From contig CAYPHA010000004.1 of assembly GCA_964410215.1 (NCBI GenBank), positions 1 to 64,000 of the forward strand: a DNA stretch of 64,000 nucleotides. Direction: 5' to 3'. Below are positions 1 to 8,380 of the stretch, piece by piece. The stretch's first letter is position 1, and each line of letters begins with the position of its first letter. The DNA is from CAYPHA01 sp964410215. Lineage in GTDB: Bacteria; Calditrichota; Calditrichia; Calditrichales; CAYPHA01. Below the pieces are notes generated by a model. The model was not told the DNA's origin. It saw only the letters and a program-made list of their open reading frames with translations, and searched no databases. Both the position numbers and the translations under genes were made by a program.

Positions 1-107
1 TAGCCGGTCTGCTGCTGATGACGGAAGCGCTGATCACGGATAAACCGGAAGAAGAGAAAGCAGCCGCCCCGGCAATGCCTCCGGGTGGTATGGGCGGCAT
101 GTACTAA
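1..107 (+). CDS. groL: Chaperonin GroEL, C-terminal end (partial)
   Basis: Only the last 34 codons are in the window; the reading frame starts at base 3 and ends with TAA at 105-107. The peptide has the conserved GroEL C-terminus: a hydrophobic AGLLLMTEALITD segment, an acidic-basic linker, and the flexible Gly-Met tail ending PGGMGGMY. GroEL is the cytoplasmic 60 kDa folding chaperonin, and the GGM tail projects into the folding cavity. A clear terminator follows at 131-169, so the gene ends its own transcript. The identification is secure despite the short piece. Confidence 0.93.
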   Translation, partial: AGLLLMTEALITDKPEEEKAAAPAMPPGGMGGMY

Positions 108-130
108 TCGCCTGTTTTATCTTTCATTAT

Positions 131-169
131 AAAAAGGTTGCCCTGAATACGGGGCAGCCTTTTTTTCTT
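131..169 (+). terminator. Rho-independent terminator after groL
   Basis: GGTTGCCC and GGGCAGCC form an 8-bp stem with one G-U pair around a short loop, followed by seven T at 160-166. A-run upstream and T-run downstream could also allow weak reverse termination. It separates groL from the M16 peptidase gene. Confidence 0.85.
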
Positions 170-281
170 TATATTGATTCCGAATTAATTGTTTTTTCAT
201 TTTCATTTTTTGTTTATCTTTTTACACTGATTTAATCCCTTTTTGTGGTATTCTTAAAACATAATAACCAGGAGAATCCTC

Positions 282-3131
282 ATGCTGTTTTCAAGATGGA
301 TCATAGCCATCATCGTACCGTTTATACTTTTTAAGTGCTCCCATGATAAAAAACTGGCTGTAAAAGAAACCGCAGATACGGAAACTGTGCTTTCGGAGGA
401 CCAGCACATCCCGATTGATTCCAGAATCGTTAAAGGGAAACTTGCCAATGGCCTGACCTATTATATCCGCAAGAATTCCCGTCCCGAAAAAAGGGCGGAG
501 CTCAGGCTGGCTGTCAATGCCGGTTCCATCCTGGAAGATGATGATCAGCAGGGATTGGCGCATTTCTGCGAACACATGGCTTTTAACGGAACTGAAAATT
601 TCAAAAAACATGAATTGGTCAACTATCTCGAATCGATAGGAATGCGCTTCGGGCCTGAAATTAATGCCTATACCAGTTTCGATGAAACGGTATACATGCT
701 GGAATTGCCCACAGACAGCACGGAAATCCTCGAAACGGGATTCCAGGTACTGGAAGACTGGGCCCACCTTGTCAGCTTTGAGGATGAAGAGATCAATAAA
801 GAACGGGGCGTCGTAATAGAAGAATGGCGGCTTGGAAGAGGTGCAGCAGCGCGCATGCGCGACGAAATCTATCCTGTTCTCTTCCACGGTTCGCGTTATG
901 GGGAACGTTTGCCAATCGGTAAGAAGGAGGTCCTGGATACTTTTAAAGTGGAAACGCCAAGGCGTTTTTATAAAGACTGGTACAGGCCGGATCTGATGGC
1001 GGTGGTTGCGGTCGGCGATTTCGATGTGACATATATTGAAACGCTCATAAAAAAACAATTCGGGAATATCCCGGTCACTGAAAATGCAAGGGATCGGAAA
1101 CTGTATGATATGCCGGGTCACGAAGAGACATTGTTCGCTATCGCTTCTGATCCGGAGGCTCCCCGTTCGATGGTAACGGTCTATTTTAAATTCCCTGCAG
1201 AGGAGGACAACACGGTTGGCGATTATCGTAAAGGAATTCTGGAGAATATTTACAGCGGTATGTTCAATAACCGCCTGAACGAGCTCGCTCAAGACGAGGA
1301 TCCTCCGTTCATATTTGGCTATTCAGGGAAGGGCCGGTTTGTACGCACGTCCCAGGTCTATATGCTGGCTGCGATGGTTCGGGATAACGGTATTGAAAGG
1401 GGCCTGGATGCCCTGCTTACCGAAGCGGAGCGGGTAAAAAAGTACGGTTTTACAGAAACGGAACTGCAAAGGCAGAAGCAGGCCGTTTTGAGAAGTATGG
1501 AAAAAGCGTATGCCGAGCGGAACAAGATCGAGTCACCAAGCCTTGCTGCCGAGTATATTCGAAACTTCCTGTTCAATGAGCCGGTACCGGGAATTGAATA
1601 TGAATATATGCTGTACCAGAAACTGGTACCGGGTATCACGCTGGAGGGAATAAATCAACTGGCAAAAGAACTGGTTCGTTCAGAGAGCCGCGTGGTTGCG
1701 GTTGAATCGCCTGAAAAAGAAAGTATCACCGTACCGACGGAAGCGGATCTGAAAAAGGTGTTTGCCGCGGTCGGCGAAAAGGAGATCGTCCCTTACAGTG
1801 ATGATGTGCTGGATATCCCATTACTTGCTTCCATGCCGGATCCGAAACCGGTCGTATCCGAGACAATCCATGAAGAGCTCGGTGTTACGGAGTGGGAGCT
1901 TCCCAATGGAGCCAGGGTATTCGCTAAACCGACGGATTTTAAAAACGATGAAATCCGCTTTTCTGCTACGAGCAACGGCGGTCTTTCCCTGGTTGCTGAT
2001 GAAGCGCTTATTCCCGGTCAGACGGCTGCCAGCGTTGTTGCCCAGGGTGGTCTCGGTGCTTTCAGTCAGATTCAGCTTCAGAAACTATTGAGTGACAAGG
2101 TCGTCAGTGTCAGTCCTTATATTAATGAACTGAGTGAAGGATTCAGCGGGGAAACGACTCCGAAAGATCTGGAAACGCTGTTTCAACTGGTTTACCTCTA
2201 TTTTTACGGACACAGAAAAGACAGCACGGCTTTTATTTCGTATAAAAAGCGCCTGCAGTCTTTCTATCAAAACAGAAACGTTCAGCCGGAGACGGCCTGG
2301 AGAGATACGATCAGTGTTACACTGACACAGCATCATCCCCGATACCGTCCCGTGTCCGCGGAATCATTCGAGGAGATGGATCTCAATACGTCGTTTGATA
2401 TTTACAAAGACCGGTTTGCCGATGCCGGAGATTTCATGTTCTTCTTTGTGGGTAATTTTGATATAAAGCAGTTAAAAACCTTCACGGAGACCTACTTATC
2501 CAATCTGCCGACACAAAACAGGGAAGAATCATGGAAAGATGTCACCTATGCCTATCCGGAAGGGGTGATAACTAAGTTCGTTAAAAAGGGGAAAGAACCG
2601 AAAAGTCAGAACGCTATCATTTTCACCGGCGATTTTGACTGGAGCAGGGAAAACCGCTATAAGGCGAATGCATTGATCGAAGTACTGCGGATCAAACTGC
2701 GTGAGCGCATTCGTGAGGACCTGGGTGGCACATACGGTGTACGGATTCGCGGCAGTTTTCCGCATATTCCCAGGGAACGGTACCGTATTTCGATTGAATT
2801 CGGAACGGATCCGGAACGTATTGACGAATTGACAAGTGAGATCTTTACTCAAATCGACAGTATTGTGCAGTTTGGAACGACCGAGACGTATCTGTCCAAG
2901 GTGAAGGAATCGGATCTGCGCAGCTATGAGACAAACCTGAAACAGAACGGTTTCTGGATCAATAATCTGGAATTTAAATATTTTCACGGGGAAGATCCCA
3001 TGGATATTTTAACGTATCCGCAAATGGTTAAAAGTCTTTCACTGGAGGATATCCACATGTATGCCAGGAAATTGCTGGATACGGACAATTATATAAGGGT
3101 GGTGCTATTGCCAGAAGAACAGTCCGGTTAG
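282..3131 (+). CDS. M16 family zinc metallopeptidase (pitrilysin/PqqL-like), exported
   Basis: A 949-residue two-half M16 peptidase. The inverted zinc motif HxxEH is at residues 94-98 (HFCEH: H94 and H98 ligands, E97 catalytic base); the glutamate-rich helix INKERGVVIEEW near 171-182 holds the third ligand, probably E174. The second half begins near residue 530 (TEWELPNGARVFA) and lacks HxxEH, as usual for the inactive half of a single-chain M16 enzyme. The N-terminus is a hydrophobic signal (about residues 5-18) ending in LFKC; the Lys before Cys is poor for a lipobox, so lipoprotein status is uncertain. The family degrades peptides in a closed chamber; location is probably periplasmic. AGGAG lies just upstream of ATG 282. 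The FGGY kinase gene follows after 25 bases, probably co-transcribed. Confidence 0.9.
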   Translation: MLFSRWIIAIIVPFILFKCSHDKKLAVKETADTETVLSEDQHIPIDSRIVKGKLANGLTYYIRKNSRPEKRAELRLAVNAGSILEDDDQQGLAHFCEHMAFNGTENFKKHELVNYLESIGMRFGPEINAYTSFDETVYMLELPTDSTEILETGFQVLEDWAHLVSFEDEEINKERGVVIEEWRLGRGAAARMRDEIYPVLFHGSRYGERLPIGKKEVLDTFKVETPRRFYKDWYRPDLMAVVAVGDFDVTYIETLIKKQFGNIPVTENARDRKLYDMPGHEETLFAIASDPEAPRSMVTVYFKFPAEEDNTVGDYRKGILENIYSGMFNNRLNELAQDEDPPFIFGYSGKGRFVRTSQVYMLAAMVRDNGIERGLDALLTEAERVKKYGFTETELQRQKQAVLRSMEKAYAERNKIESPSLAAEYIRNFLFNEPVPGIEYEYMLYQKLVPGITLEGINQLAKELVRSESRVVAVESPEKESITVPTEADLKKVFAAVGEKEIVPYSDDVLDIPLLASMPDPKPVVSETIHEELGVTEWELPNGARVFAKPTDFKNDEIRFSATSNGGLSLVADEALIPGQTAASVVAQGGLGAFSQIQLQKLLSDKVVSVSPYINELSEGFSGETTPKDLETLFQLVYLYFYGHRKDSTAFISYKKRLQSFYQNRNVQPETAWRDTISVTLTQHHPRYRPVSAESFEEMDLNTSFDIYKDRFADAGDFMFFFVGNFDIKQLKTFTETYLSNLPTQNREESWKDVTYAYPEGVITKFVKKGKEPKSQNAIIFTGDFDWSRENRYKANALIEVLRIKLRERIREDLGGTYGVRIRGSFPHIPRERYRISIEFGTDPERIDELTSEIFTQIDSIVQFGTTETYLSKVKESDLRSYETNLKQNGFWINNLEFKYFHGEDPMDILTYPQMVKSLSLEDIHMYARKLLDTDNYIRVVLLPEEQSG

Positions 3132-3156
3132 CACCCTTTTCACGGGAAACCTGCAG

Positions 3157-4713
3157 ATGAAAAAAGAGTATGTTCTGGCGATCGATAACGGAACCCAGAG
3201 CGTTCGTGCCCTGATTTTTGATCGCCGCGGACGGATTCTGGCTAAAAACCAGGTCTATATTGAACCCTATGTTTCTCCTGCGCCGGGATTGGCTGAACAG
3301 GACCCGGAAGTGTACTGGGATGCCTTATGCCAGGCCTGTATGGGGGTGTTCAGGGAATCTCCCGTTCCTAAAAACAGTATCGCTGCGGCAAGCCTGACCT
3401 GTCAGCGTGCCACCATGATTAATGTGGACGATAAGGGCATGCCCCTTCGTCCCGCGATCGTGTGGCTGGATCAGCGGCGCACTGATGGCTTGCCACCGGT
3501 TGGCGGTCCCTGGGGACAGCTTTTCAAGGTGTCCGGATTAGCGAATACGGTGGCATACTTTCAGGCAGAAGCCGAGGTTAACTGGATCCGGACCCATCAA
3601 CCCGATATCTGGGAAAAGACGGATAAATATCTGTTTCTCTCCGGTTTTCTGACCAACCGCCTGGTCGGTTCATTTGTGGATTCGATCGGCTGCCAGGTAG
3701 GGTATATCCCATTCGATTATAAAAAACACCGTTGGGCAAACCGTTTTAACTGGAAGTGGAAAGCTGTTCCGATTGCAGAGGAGCAGCTTCCCGGTCTGGT
3801 TCCGCCGGGAGAACCACTGGGTTCCATTACGCCGGAAGCCAGTGCGGCCACGGGCATTCCGGAGGGTCTGCCGTTGATCGCAGCGGCCGCGGATAAAGCC
3901 TGCGAAGTGATCGGGGCAGGCTGCCTCGATCCGGATATCGCCTGTTTAAGCTATGGCACAACGGCCACCATCAACACTGTCCATGAAAAGTATGTTGAAC
4001 CGATCCCGCTGGTACCCCCTTATCCGGCAGCCGTTCCCGGTTCTTATAACCTGGAAATACAGATTTACCGCGGTTTCTGGATGGTCAACTGGTTTAAAAA
4101 AGAATTCGGGATGGTCGAGCGAAAGCTGGCCAGAGAGAAAGGCGTTCCTGCTGAAGAATTATTAGACGATCTTGTGAAAATGGTACCTCCGGGATCCCAG
4201 GGACTCATCCTGCAACCCTACTGGTCGCCGGGCCTGCGTCATCCCGGACCCGAGGCGCGGGGTGCGATCATCGGCTTCGGCGATGTCCATACACGGGCGC
4301 ATCTGTACCGGGCGATCCTGGAGGGCCTGGCTTACGCGCTTAAAGAGGGGGCAGAGCGTATAGGAAAACGCAGCGGTGTGCCGGTCAGAGAGATACGCGT
4401 TGCAGGGGGAGGGAGCCAGAGCGATGCCGCTTTGCAGCTGACGGCTGATATCTTCGGTTTACCTGTTTATCGTCCGGGTGAGTATGAGGCCTCGGCGCTG
4501 GGTGCTGCCATCTGCGCAGCCGTCGGATCAGGCCTCTTTTCCGGCTATGCCCAGGCTATCGCCGAGATGACCCATCTGGGTGACCGCTTCGAACCGGATC
4601 CCAAAGTCCGGGAGATTTACGAAAACCTCTACAATAAGGTATATAAAAAAATGTATTCCAGGCTCCGTCCGCTGTATAAGGATATTCTGAAAATAACACA
4701 CCTTCTGGATTAA
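3157..4713 (+). CDS. FGGY-family carbohydrate kinase (xylulokinase/glycerol kinase-like)
   Basis: A 518-residue cytoplasmic sugar or polyol kinase with the two FGGY actin-like domains. The N-terminal phosphate-binding loop is AIDNGTQSVRALIFD (about residues 8-22); the catalytic base is probably D246 in AAADKACEVIGAG; the C-terminal FGGY signature is GGGSQSDAALQLTADIFG (about 415-432), followed by the EASALGAA motif. PEARGAIIGF near 367 matches the hinge motif of the family. Length is typical. Substrate cannot be assigned: no sugar transporter, isomerase or dehydrogenase lies beside it. It follows the M16 peptidase by 25 bases with no terminator between. The 3' end faces the minus-strand barrel gene. 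Confidence 0.88.
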   Translation: MKKEYVLAIDNGTQSVRALIFDRRGRILAKNQVYIEPYVSPAPGLAEQDPEVYWDALCQACMGVFRESPVPKNSIAAASLTCQRATMINVDDKGMPLRPAIVWLDQRRTDGLPPVGGPWGQLFKVSGLANTVAYFQAEAEVNWIRTHQPDIWEKTDKYLFLSGFLTNRLVGSFVDSIGCQVGYIPFDYKKHRWANRFNWKWKAVPIAEEQLPGLVPPGEPLGSITPEASAATGIPEGLPLIAAAADKACEVIGAGCLDPDIACLSYGTTATINTVHEKYVEPIPLVPPYPAAVPGSYNLEIQIYRGFWMVNWFKKEFGMVERKLAREKGVPAEELLDDLVKMVPPGSQGLILQPYWSPGLRHPGPEARGAIIGFGDVHTRAHLYRAILEGLAYALKEGAERIGKRSGVPVREIRVAGGGSQSDAALQLTADIFGLPVYRPGEYEASALGAAICAAVGSGLFSGYAQAIAEMTHLGDRFEPDPKVREIYENLYNKVYKKMYSRLRPLYKDILKITHLLD

Positions 4714-4737
4714 TCCCGGCCTGTGACCGGATGCAAC

Positions 4738-4751
4738 GTCCATTAATGGAC
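4738..4751. repeat. 14-bp perfect palindrome between convergent genes
   Basis: GTCCATTAATGGAC is a perfect palindrome in the 92-base gap between the kinase stop and the convergent barrel gene stop, followed by ACTATTTT. It could be a weak bidirectional transcription end or a protein site. The stem is short and has no loop, so it is not called a terminator. Confidence 0.35.
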
Positions 4752-4805
4752 ACTATTTTAACCGTTGCTTACTGTCCATCTCTGCTATATTCGCATTTTT
4801 AATTA

Positions 4806-6014
4806 TCAAAAAAAATGAATGAACTGGATGTTGGCTCCCCCGAAACCGAAAATGCTGAAGACATGGCTCAAAGAAAGCTGTATGTGTGAAGTGGTGCTGA
4901 AATGGTAGGTCCATCCCAGCTTTATTTTTTCTATCATCTTTTCACGCTCGAAATCCTTTGCCGGAGGTAGCGTATCGTAATCCCAGAAATAAAGGGAACC
5001 CATGTATCCGAGTTCAATCATTGATCTGGCCAGCCGGTATTCAAAAAAAACAGCCGGCATCATCTCTTTTCTCTTAAAATCGAAATGCCTGTATCCGGAA
5101 GACGCCGTGGTCTGAAAAACATAGCGCATGACGGTCCTAAAATGCAGCTTTTTATAAGCTCTTGCCAGATACTCCGCGTAGATATCATGAAATGTGTTCT
5201 CGTACGTATAATCATACGCACTCTGTGTAAAATGTTTTTCTTCATAAAAGCTATAAAATGAGTAACCGACAAGTGCGCGCATCGCCCCGTTTACGGAATA
5301 ATAAAGTTTCAGATCAGCCGTATTCTGACGCTGCTCATGAAACCGGTCAACCGGGGATTTTTCCTGATCCGGAAAGTGGCGCTTAAATCCGTTTGAAAAA
5401 ACCGCTTCATTGAACAGGGTGAAAGAACCGTAGCTATAACGGGAAAGCAGATGTATACCCAGGGGCTGGTGATCGGAAATCCCGCCGGCATCGTTTTTTT
5501 CATCATAGGTAAAATCATCAAATGCCAGTCCGATTGACAGATAGTTCTCGCGGGCCGCGTCCGTAAACCGGATACCAGATTCAAGATCAACTTCTTCCTT
5601 GTCAAAATAGGGATTGGCAAGCAGATAGGCGGAGAAACGGTTGTAAATGACGTATTCCAGTCCGATGAAGCCGTTGCGAACGGGTTTCTGGGTTATCTGG
5701 GACTCATATATACGTCCGCGGTAAATGAGCGACAAATCACCGGTCAGCGGTTCGTTAATGTTGATCTTCAATACAGACTGCAGATCCTGTGTCTCCACAC
5801 TTCCAAAACTGAGTGTCACACCGTTTCCGGAAATAAGGTGCCGTTCCCAGTCAAAATACCATTCGGGATGCAGTTCATAATTAACAAGGGCATGCAGGTA
5901 AAGAAGTTTATCAGTGAGCTTGTCATCATAATAGGTTCGGAATGGAGCTTCAGCCCATCCCGGCATGTTTAGGAAAAGCAGGAGTAAAACCAGTTGTTTC
6001 TTCATATCAGACAT
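4806..6014 (-). CDS. Predicted outer-membrane beta-barrel protein, unknown function
   Basis: About 403 residues from the ATG at 6014; an alternative ATG at 6005 gives MKKQLVLLLLFLNMPGWAEA, a classical signal peptide with an Ala-x-Ala-like cleavage site. The frame stays open upstream to 6110, but that extension has no conserved character and sits before the likely signal. The mature part alternates aromatic and polar residues in many short strands (YGSFTLFNEAVFS, MIELGYMGSLYFWDY, HIQLSLSHVFSIFG) and ends with FIHFF; a terminal Phe is the usual recognition signal for the Bam machinery. I do not recognise a named family; a porin-like or surface barrel is the best description. A minus-strand promoter candidate lies at 6033-6060. 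Confidence 0.72.
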   Translation of the reverse strand: MSDMKKQLVLLLLFLNMPGWAEAPFRTYYDDKLTDKLLYLHALVNYELHPEWYFDWERHLISGNGVTLSFGSVETQDLQSVLKININEPLTGDLSLIYRGRIYESQITQKPVRNGFIGLEYVIYNRFSAYLLANPYFDKEEVDLESGIRFTDAARENYLSIGLAFDDFTYDEKNDAGGISDHQPLGIHLLSRYSYGSFTLFNEAVFSNGFKRHFPDQEKSPVDRFHEQRQNTADLKLYYSVNGAMRALVGYSFYSFYEEKHFTQSAYDYTYENTFHDIYAEYLARAYKKLHFRTVMRYVFQTTASSGYRHFDFKRKEMMPAVFFEYRLARSMIELGYMGSLYFWDYDTLPPAKDFEREKMIEKIKLGWTYHFSTTSHIQLSLSHVFSIFGFGGANIQFIHFF

Positions 6015-6032
6015 TCTGTGTTTTTCGTCTAA

Positions 6033-6060
6033 AATATAATCCGGAACGGGTTTTGTGCAA
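6033..6060 (-). promoter_or_regulatory. Candidate sigma-70-type promoter for the barrel gene
   Basis: Read on the minus strand, TTGCAC (6060-6055), a 16-base spacer and TATATT (6038-6033) lie just upstream of the 6014 and 6005 starts. The predicted transcript leader would be only about 10-20 bases with no strong ribosome site, so the call is tentative. Confidence 0.33.
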
Positions 6061-6155
6061 CATATTAACAAAAAATTAATAATGATCACAGGATGTAACC
6101 TATCCAACAATTTATCGTACCTACAAGTATCACGGTTATAATAAGGAGCTGAACC

Positions 6156-6554
6156 ATGTGTAAAAAAGCAATCAGGGGTTCACTACTTTTCTTTACCGTT
6201 CTTTTACTCTCCACGCATTACCTGTACGCGGATGCCACCGGGCCATCGGTTGACTGGGATGAATTCGGTAAAAATATCGAAAAAGCACTGATGACACCGA
6301 ATGCCGGCTTGCAGAAATCGGCTCTTAAACTGTACCTAAAGTACAATGACAAGCTCAATGTTGATAATGCGGTTTTTCATGTGATCGGTATTTATGCCAA
6401 TCAAAATGACAAAGAGGCAAAAGAACTGGCCTTGACAAGTCTCTGTTATATTGACTGTAAAGAAGGCAATTGTTTTTTAAGAGCTGTTCTTGATCTGGAG
6501 TGTGACCCGGCTCTGAGAAAGAAGCTGACAGAATTGATGTATGCCAGGCAATAA
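6156..6554 (+). CDS. Small exported protein, unknown function
   Basis: A 132-residue protein with a clear signal peptide (residues 1-26, hydrophobic core SLLFFTVLLLS, cleavage near LYADA). The mature part is mostly predicted helical, with repeating pairs of amphipathic helices (LQKSALKLYLKYND, KEAKELALTSLCYI) reminiscent of a short HEAT-like solenoid. Three cysteines cluster in CYIDCKEGNC, and a fourth is in LECDP; they could form periplasmic disulfides. AAGGAG at 6143-6148 lies seven bases before the ATG. I do not recognise a family. It is divergent from the barrel gene, with a 141-base shared upstream region, and 124 bases upstream of cmoA. Confidence 0.7.
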   Translation: MCKKAIRGSLLFFTVLLLSTHYLYADATGPSVDWDEFGKNIEKALMTPNAGLQKSALKLYLKYNDKLNVDNAVFHVIGIYANQNDKEAKELALTSLCYIDCKEGNCFLRAVLDLECDPALRKKLTELMYARQ

Positions 6555-6678
6555 ACGTCCATCCTGCGGATTCGAATTGCTGTCCTTTCCAATTGTGTGT
6601 ACATTATCGCAGGTGCAACATGCAGCGTATCGCAGTTGTGCCTGAATGTGATTGGTTTACTATTACAATCAGGATGTC

Positions 6679-7407
6679 ATGCATAAAGCGGATTCTATCT
6701 ACTCCAGGCCTTTAAAACATATTGCCGATTTTAAATTCGATGAAAAGGTCAGCGATGTATTCGATGACATGATCCGACGGTCCGTCCCCGGTTATGAATC
6801 GATAATTCCGATGATGGGGATGATGGGCCGGCATTTCGCCGTTCCCCGCACGATGATCTATGATCTTGGCTCTTCTCTCGGGGCTACCGCCCTTTCCATA
6901 TCAAGGGGATTGTCACCCGAACAGCTCTGTCAGATTATTGCAGTCGATAATTCCCTGCCCATGATTCGCCGGAGCCGGGGATTACTCGCCGGCCTGACGG
7001 CTGTCCCGGTTTCTTTTATTTGTAGCGATATTTCTGATATTCACATCCGCAACGCTTCTCTGGTCGCCCTGAACTTTACTCTTCAGTTTATCGATCCTGA
7101 TCAGCGTCCGGTATTACTCATGAAGATATATGATGGCTTAATCAGGGGAGGCGCACTGGTACTTTCCGAAAAAATACGATTCGGGGATGCACAGGAGGAT
7201 GCACAGCAGATTGCCTTGCACCATGCCTATAAAAAATTCCACGGGTATTCCGACCTGGAAATAAGCCAGAAACGGACAGCACTGGAAAATATCATGAAGC
7301 CGGAGTCCCCCGAGACCCATATCTCCCGGCTGCAAGATATTGGTTTCGCTACCGCCTGTCAATGGTTCCAGTGTTTCAACTTCGTGTCATACCTGGCGGT
7401 GAAATGA
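6679..7407 (+). CDS. cmoA: Carboxy-S-adenosyl-L-methionine synthase
   Basis: A 242-residue class I methyltransferase-fold enzyme that makes carboxy-SAM from SAM and prephenate for the CmoB reaction. The N-terminus (SIYSRPLKHIADFKFDEKV, DMIRRSVPGYESI, MMGMM) matches E. coli CmoA block for block. The SAM-binding motif is YDLGSSLGATALS near residues 62-74. The frame extends upstream to a TTG at 6652, but ATG 6679 has an AGGA-like site in front and matches the start of characterised CmoA. The stop overlaps the cmoB start in ATGA (7404-7407), so the two are translationally coupled. Both enzymes act in the cytoplasm on tRNA U34. Confidence 0.93.
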   Translation: MHKADSIYSRPLKHIADFKFDEKVSDVFDDMIRRSVPGYESIIPMMGMMGRHFAVPRTMIYDLGSSLGATALSISRGLSPEQLCQIIAVDNSLPMIRRSRGLLAGLTAVPVSFICSDISDIHIRNASLVALNFTLQFIDPDQRPVLLMKIYDGLIRGGALVLSEKIRFGDAQEDAQQIALHHAYKKFHGYSDLEISQKRTALENIMKPESPETHISRLQDIGFATACQWFQCFNFVSYLAVK

Positions 7408-8378
7408 TCGATTTAAAGGCACTTCAAGCCTTGTTTCACAGGCATTTTGAAAACTATCGCTTTGACAATCTGCACACTACCATAACAGAAGCACTTTCCC
7501 CGGAAAAGCACAGCCGTATTCCGGAATGGAAGCAGATTCTGGATAGCCTTCCGGCAATACCTGCCGGTTCTGTCGATCTGAAAGATTCTGCGATCAGCGT
7601 TCAATCGAATCCGGCGGCTGACGCCCGGGTCAGGGCGGATTTGATGAACCGTTTGCAATTGTTTCATCCATGGCGGAAAGGGCCCTATGATATTCACGGT
7701 GTCAGGATCGACACAGAATGGCGTTCCGACTGGAAATGGGACCGTCTGAAGAATAATCTGCCGGATGTAACCGGGAAAAAGATTCTGGATGTAGGCTGCG
7801 GAAACGGTTATCACTGCTGGCGGATCCGCGGCGAAGGAGCAGCGTTTGTAGTTGGGATCGATCCCTATATGCTGAGCGTAGTGCAGTTTTATGCAATCCG
7901 CCATTTCATTGGTGATTCAAACGTTTTTGTCCTGCCCCTGGCGATGGAAACGCTTCCCCCCGATGGTTTGGCATTTGATACCGTTTTTTCCATGGGCGTT
8001 CTGTACCACCGCCGGTCGCCACTGGATCACCTATTAGAACTGCATGCTGTTCTGAATGAGCAGGGGAATCTGATTCTGGAAACCCTGGTCATCGAAGGAG
8101 GTGCAGGTGAAACCCTTCTGCCGAAGGGACGGTATGCCAGGATGCGCAATGTCTGGTTCATCCCAAGCTGCAAGACCCTGGAGATATGGTTAAAACGTTG
8201 CGGTTACAGGCATATCGAGTTGATTGATGTTACAAAGACGACGGTGGAAGAACAACGTTCGACGGAATGGATGCGATTTCATTCGTTAGAGCAATTTCTT
8301 GATCCGGAAAACCCTGCTCTTACCGCAGAGGGCTATCCCGCTCCGCGGCGTGCGATATTTATGGCTGAAAAGTCATAG
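7404..8378 (+). CDS. cmoB: tRNA U34 carboxymethyltransferase
   Basis: A 324-residue enzyme that moves the carboxymethyl group of carboxy-SAM to 5-hydroxyuridine-34, giving cmo5U, which widens wobble decoding. Strong matches to E. coli CmoB include HPWRKGPYDIHGVRIDTEWR (about 88-107), SDWKWDRL, the SAM loop ILDVGCGNGYHCWR, and FSMGVLYHRRSPLDHL. The C-terminus TEEQRSTEWM-like block and EGYPAPRRA are also conserved. The start is the ATG that overlaps the cmoA stop. The enzyme making the ho5U precursor (TrhO or TrhP type) is not in the window. The next gene converges with only two bases between stops. Confidence 0.95.
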   Translation: MIDLKALQALFHRHFENYRFDNLHTTITEALSPEKHSRIPEWKQILDSLPAIPAGSVDLKDSAISVQSNPAADARVRADLMNRLQLFHPWRKGPYDIHGVRIDTEWRSDWKWDRLKNNLPDVTGKKILDVGCGNGYHCWRIRGEGAAFVVGIDPYMLSVVQFYAIRHFIGDSNVFVLPLAMETLPPDGLAFDTVFSMGVLYHRRSPLDHLLELHAVLNEQGNLILETLVIEGGAGETLLPKGRYARMRNVWFIPSCKTLEIWLKRCGYRHIELIDVTKTTVEEQRSTEWMRFHSLEQFLDPENPALTAEGYPAPRRAIFMAEKS

Positions 8379-8380
8379 GC

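Noticed and set aside
282..350. Lipoprotein signal in the M16 peptidase
   Set aside because: The cysteine follows LFK; Lys before Cys is unfavourable for signal peptidase II, so it is left as an ordinary or uncertain signal.
291..1292. Long minus-strand open frame opposite the M16 peptidase
   Set aside because: No ribosome site, no family-like sequence, and it lies wholly against a well-supported gene; it is a shadow of codon use.
6137..6142. Perfect TATAAT before the small exported gene
   Set aside because: It directly abuts the ribosome site AAGGAG (6143-6148), so the transcript would begin after or within that site; probably not a used -10 element for this gene.
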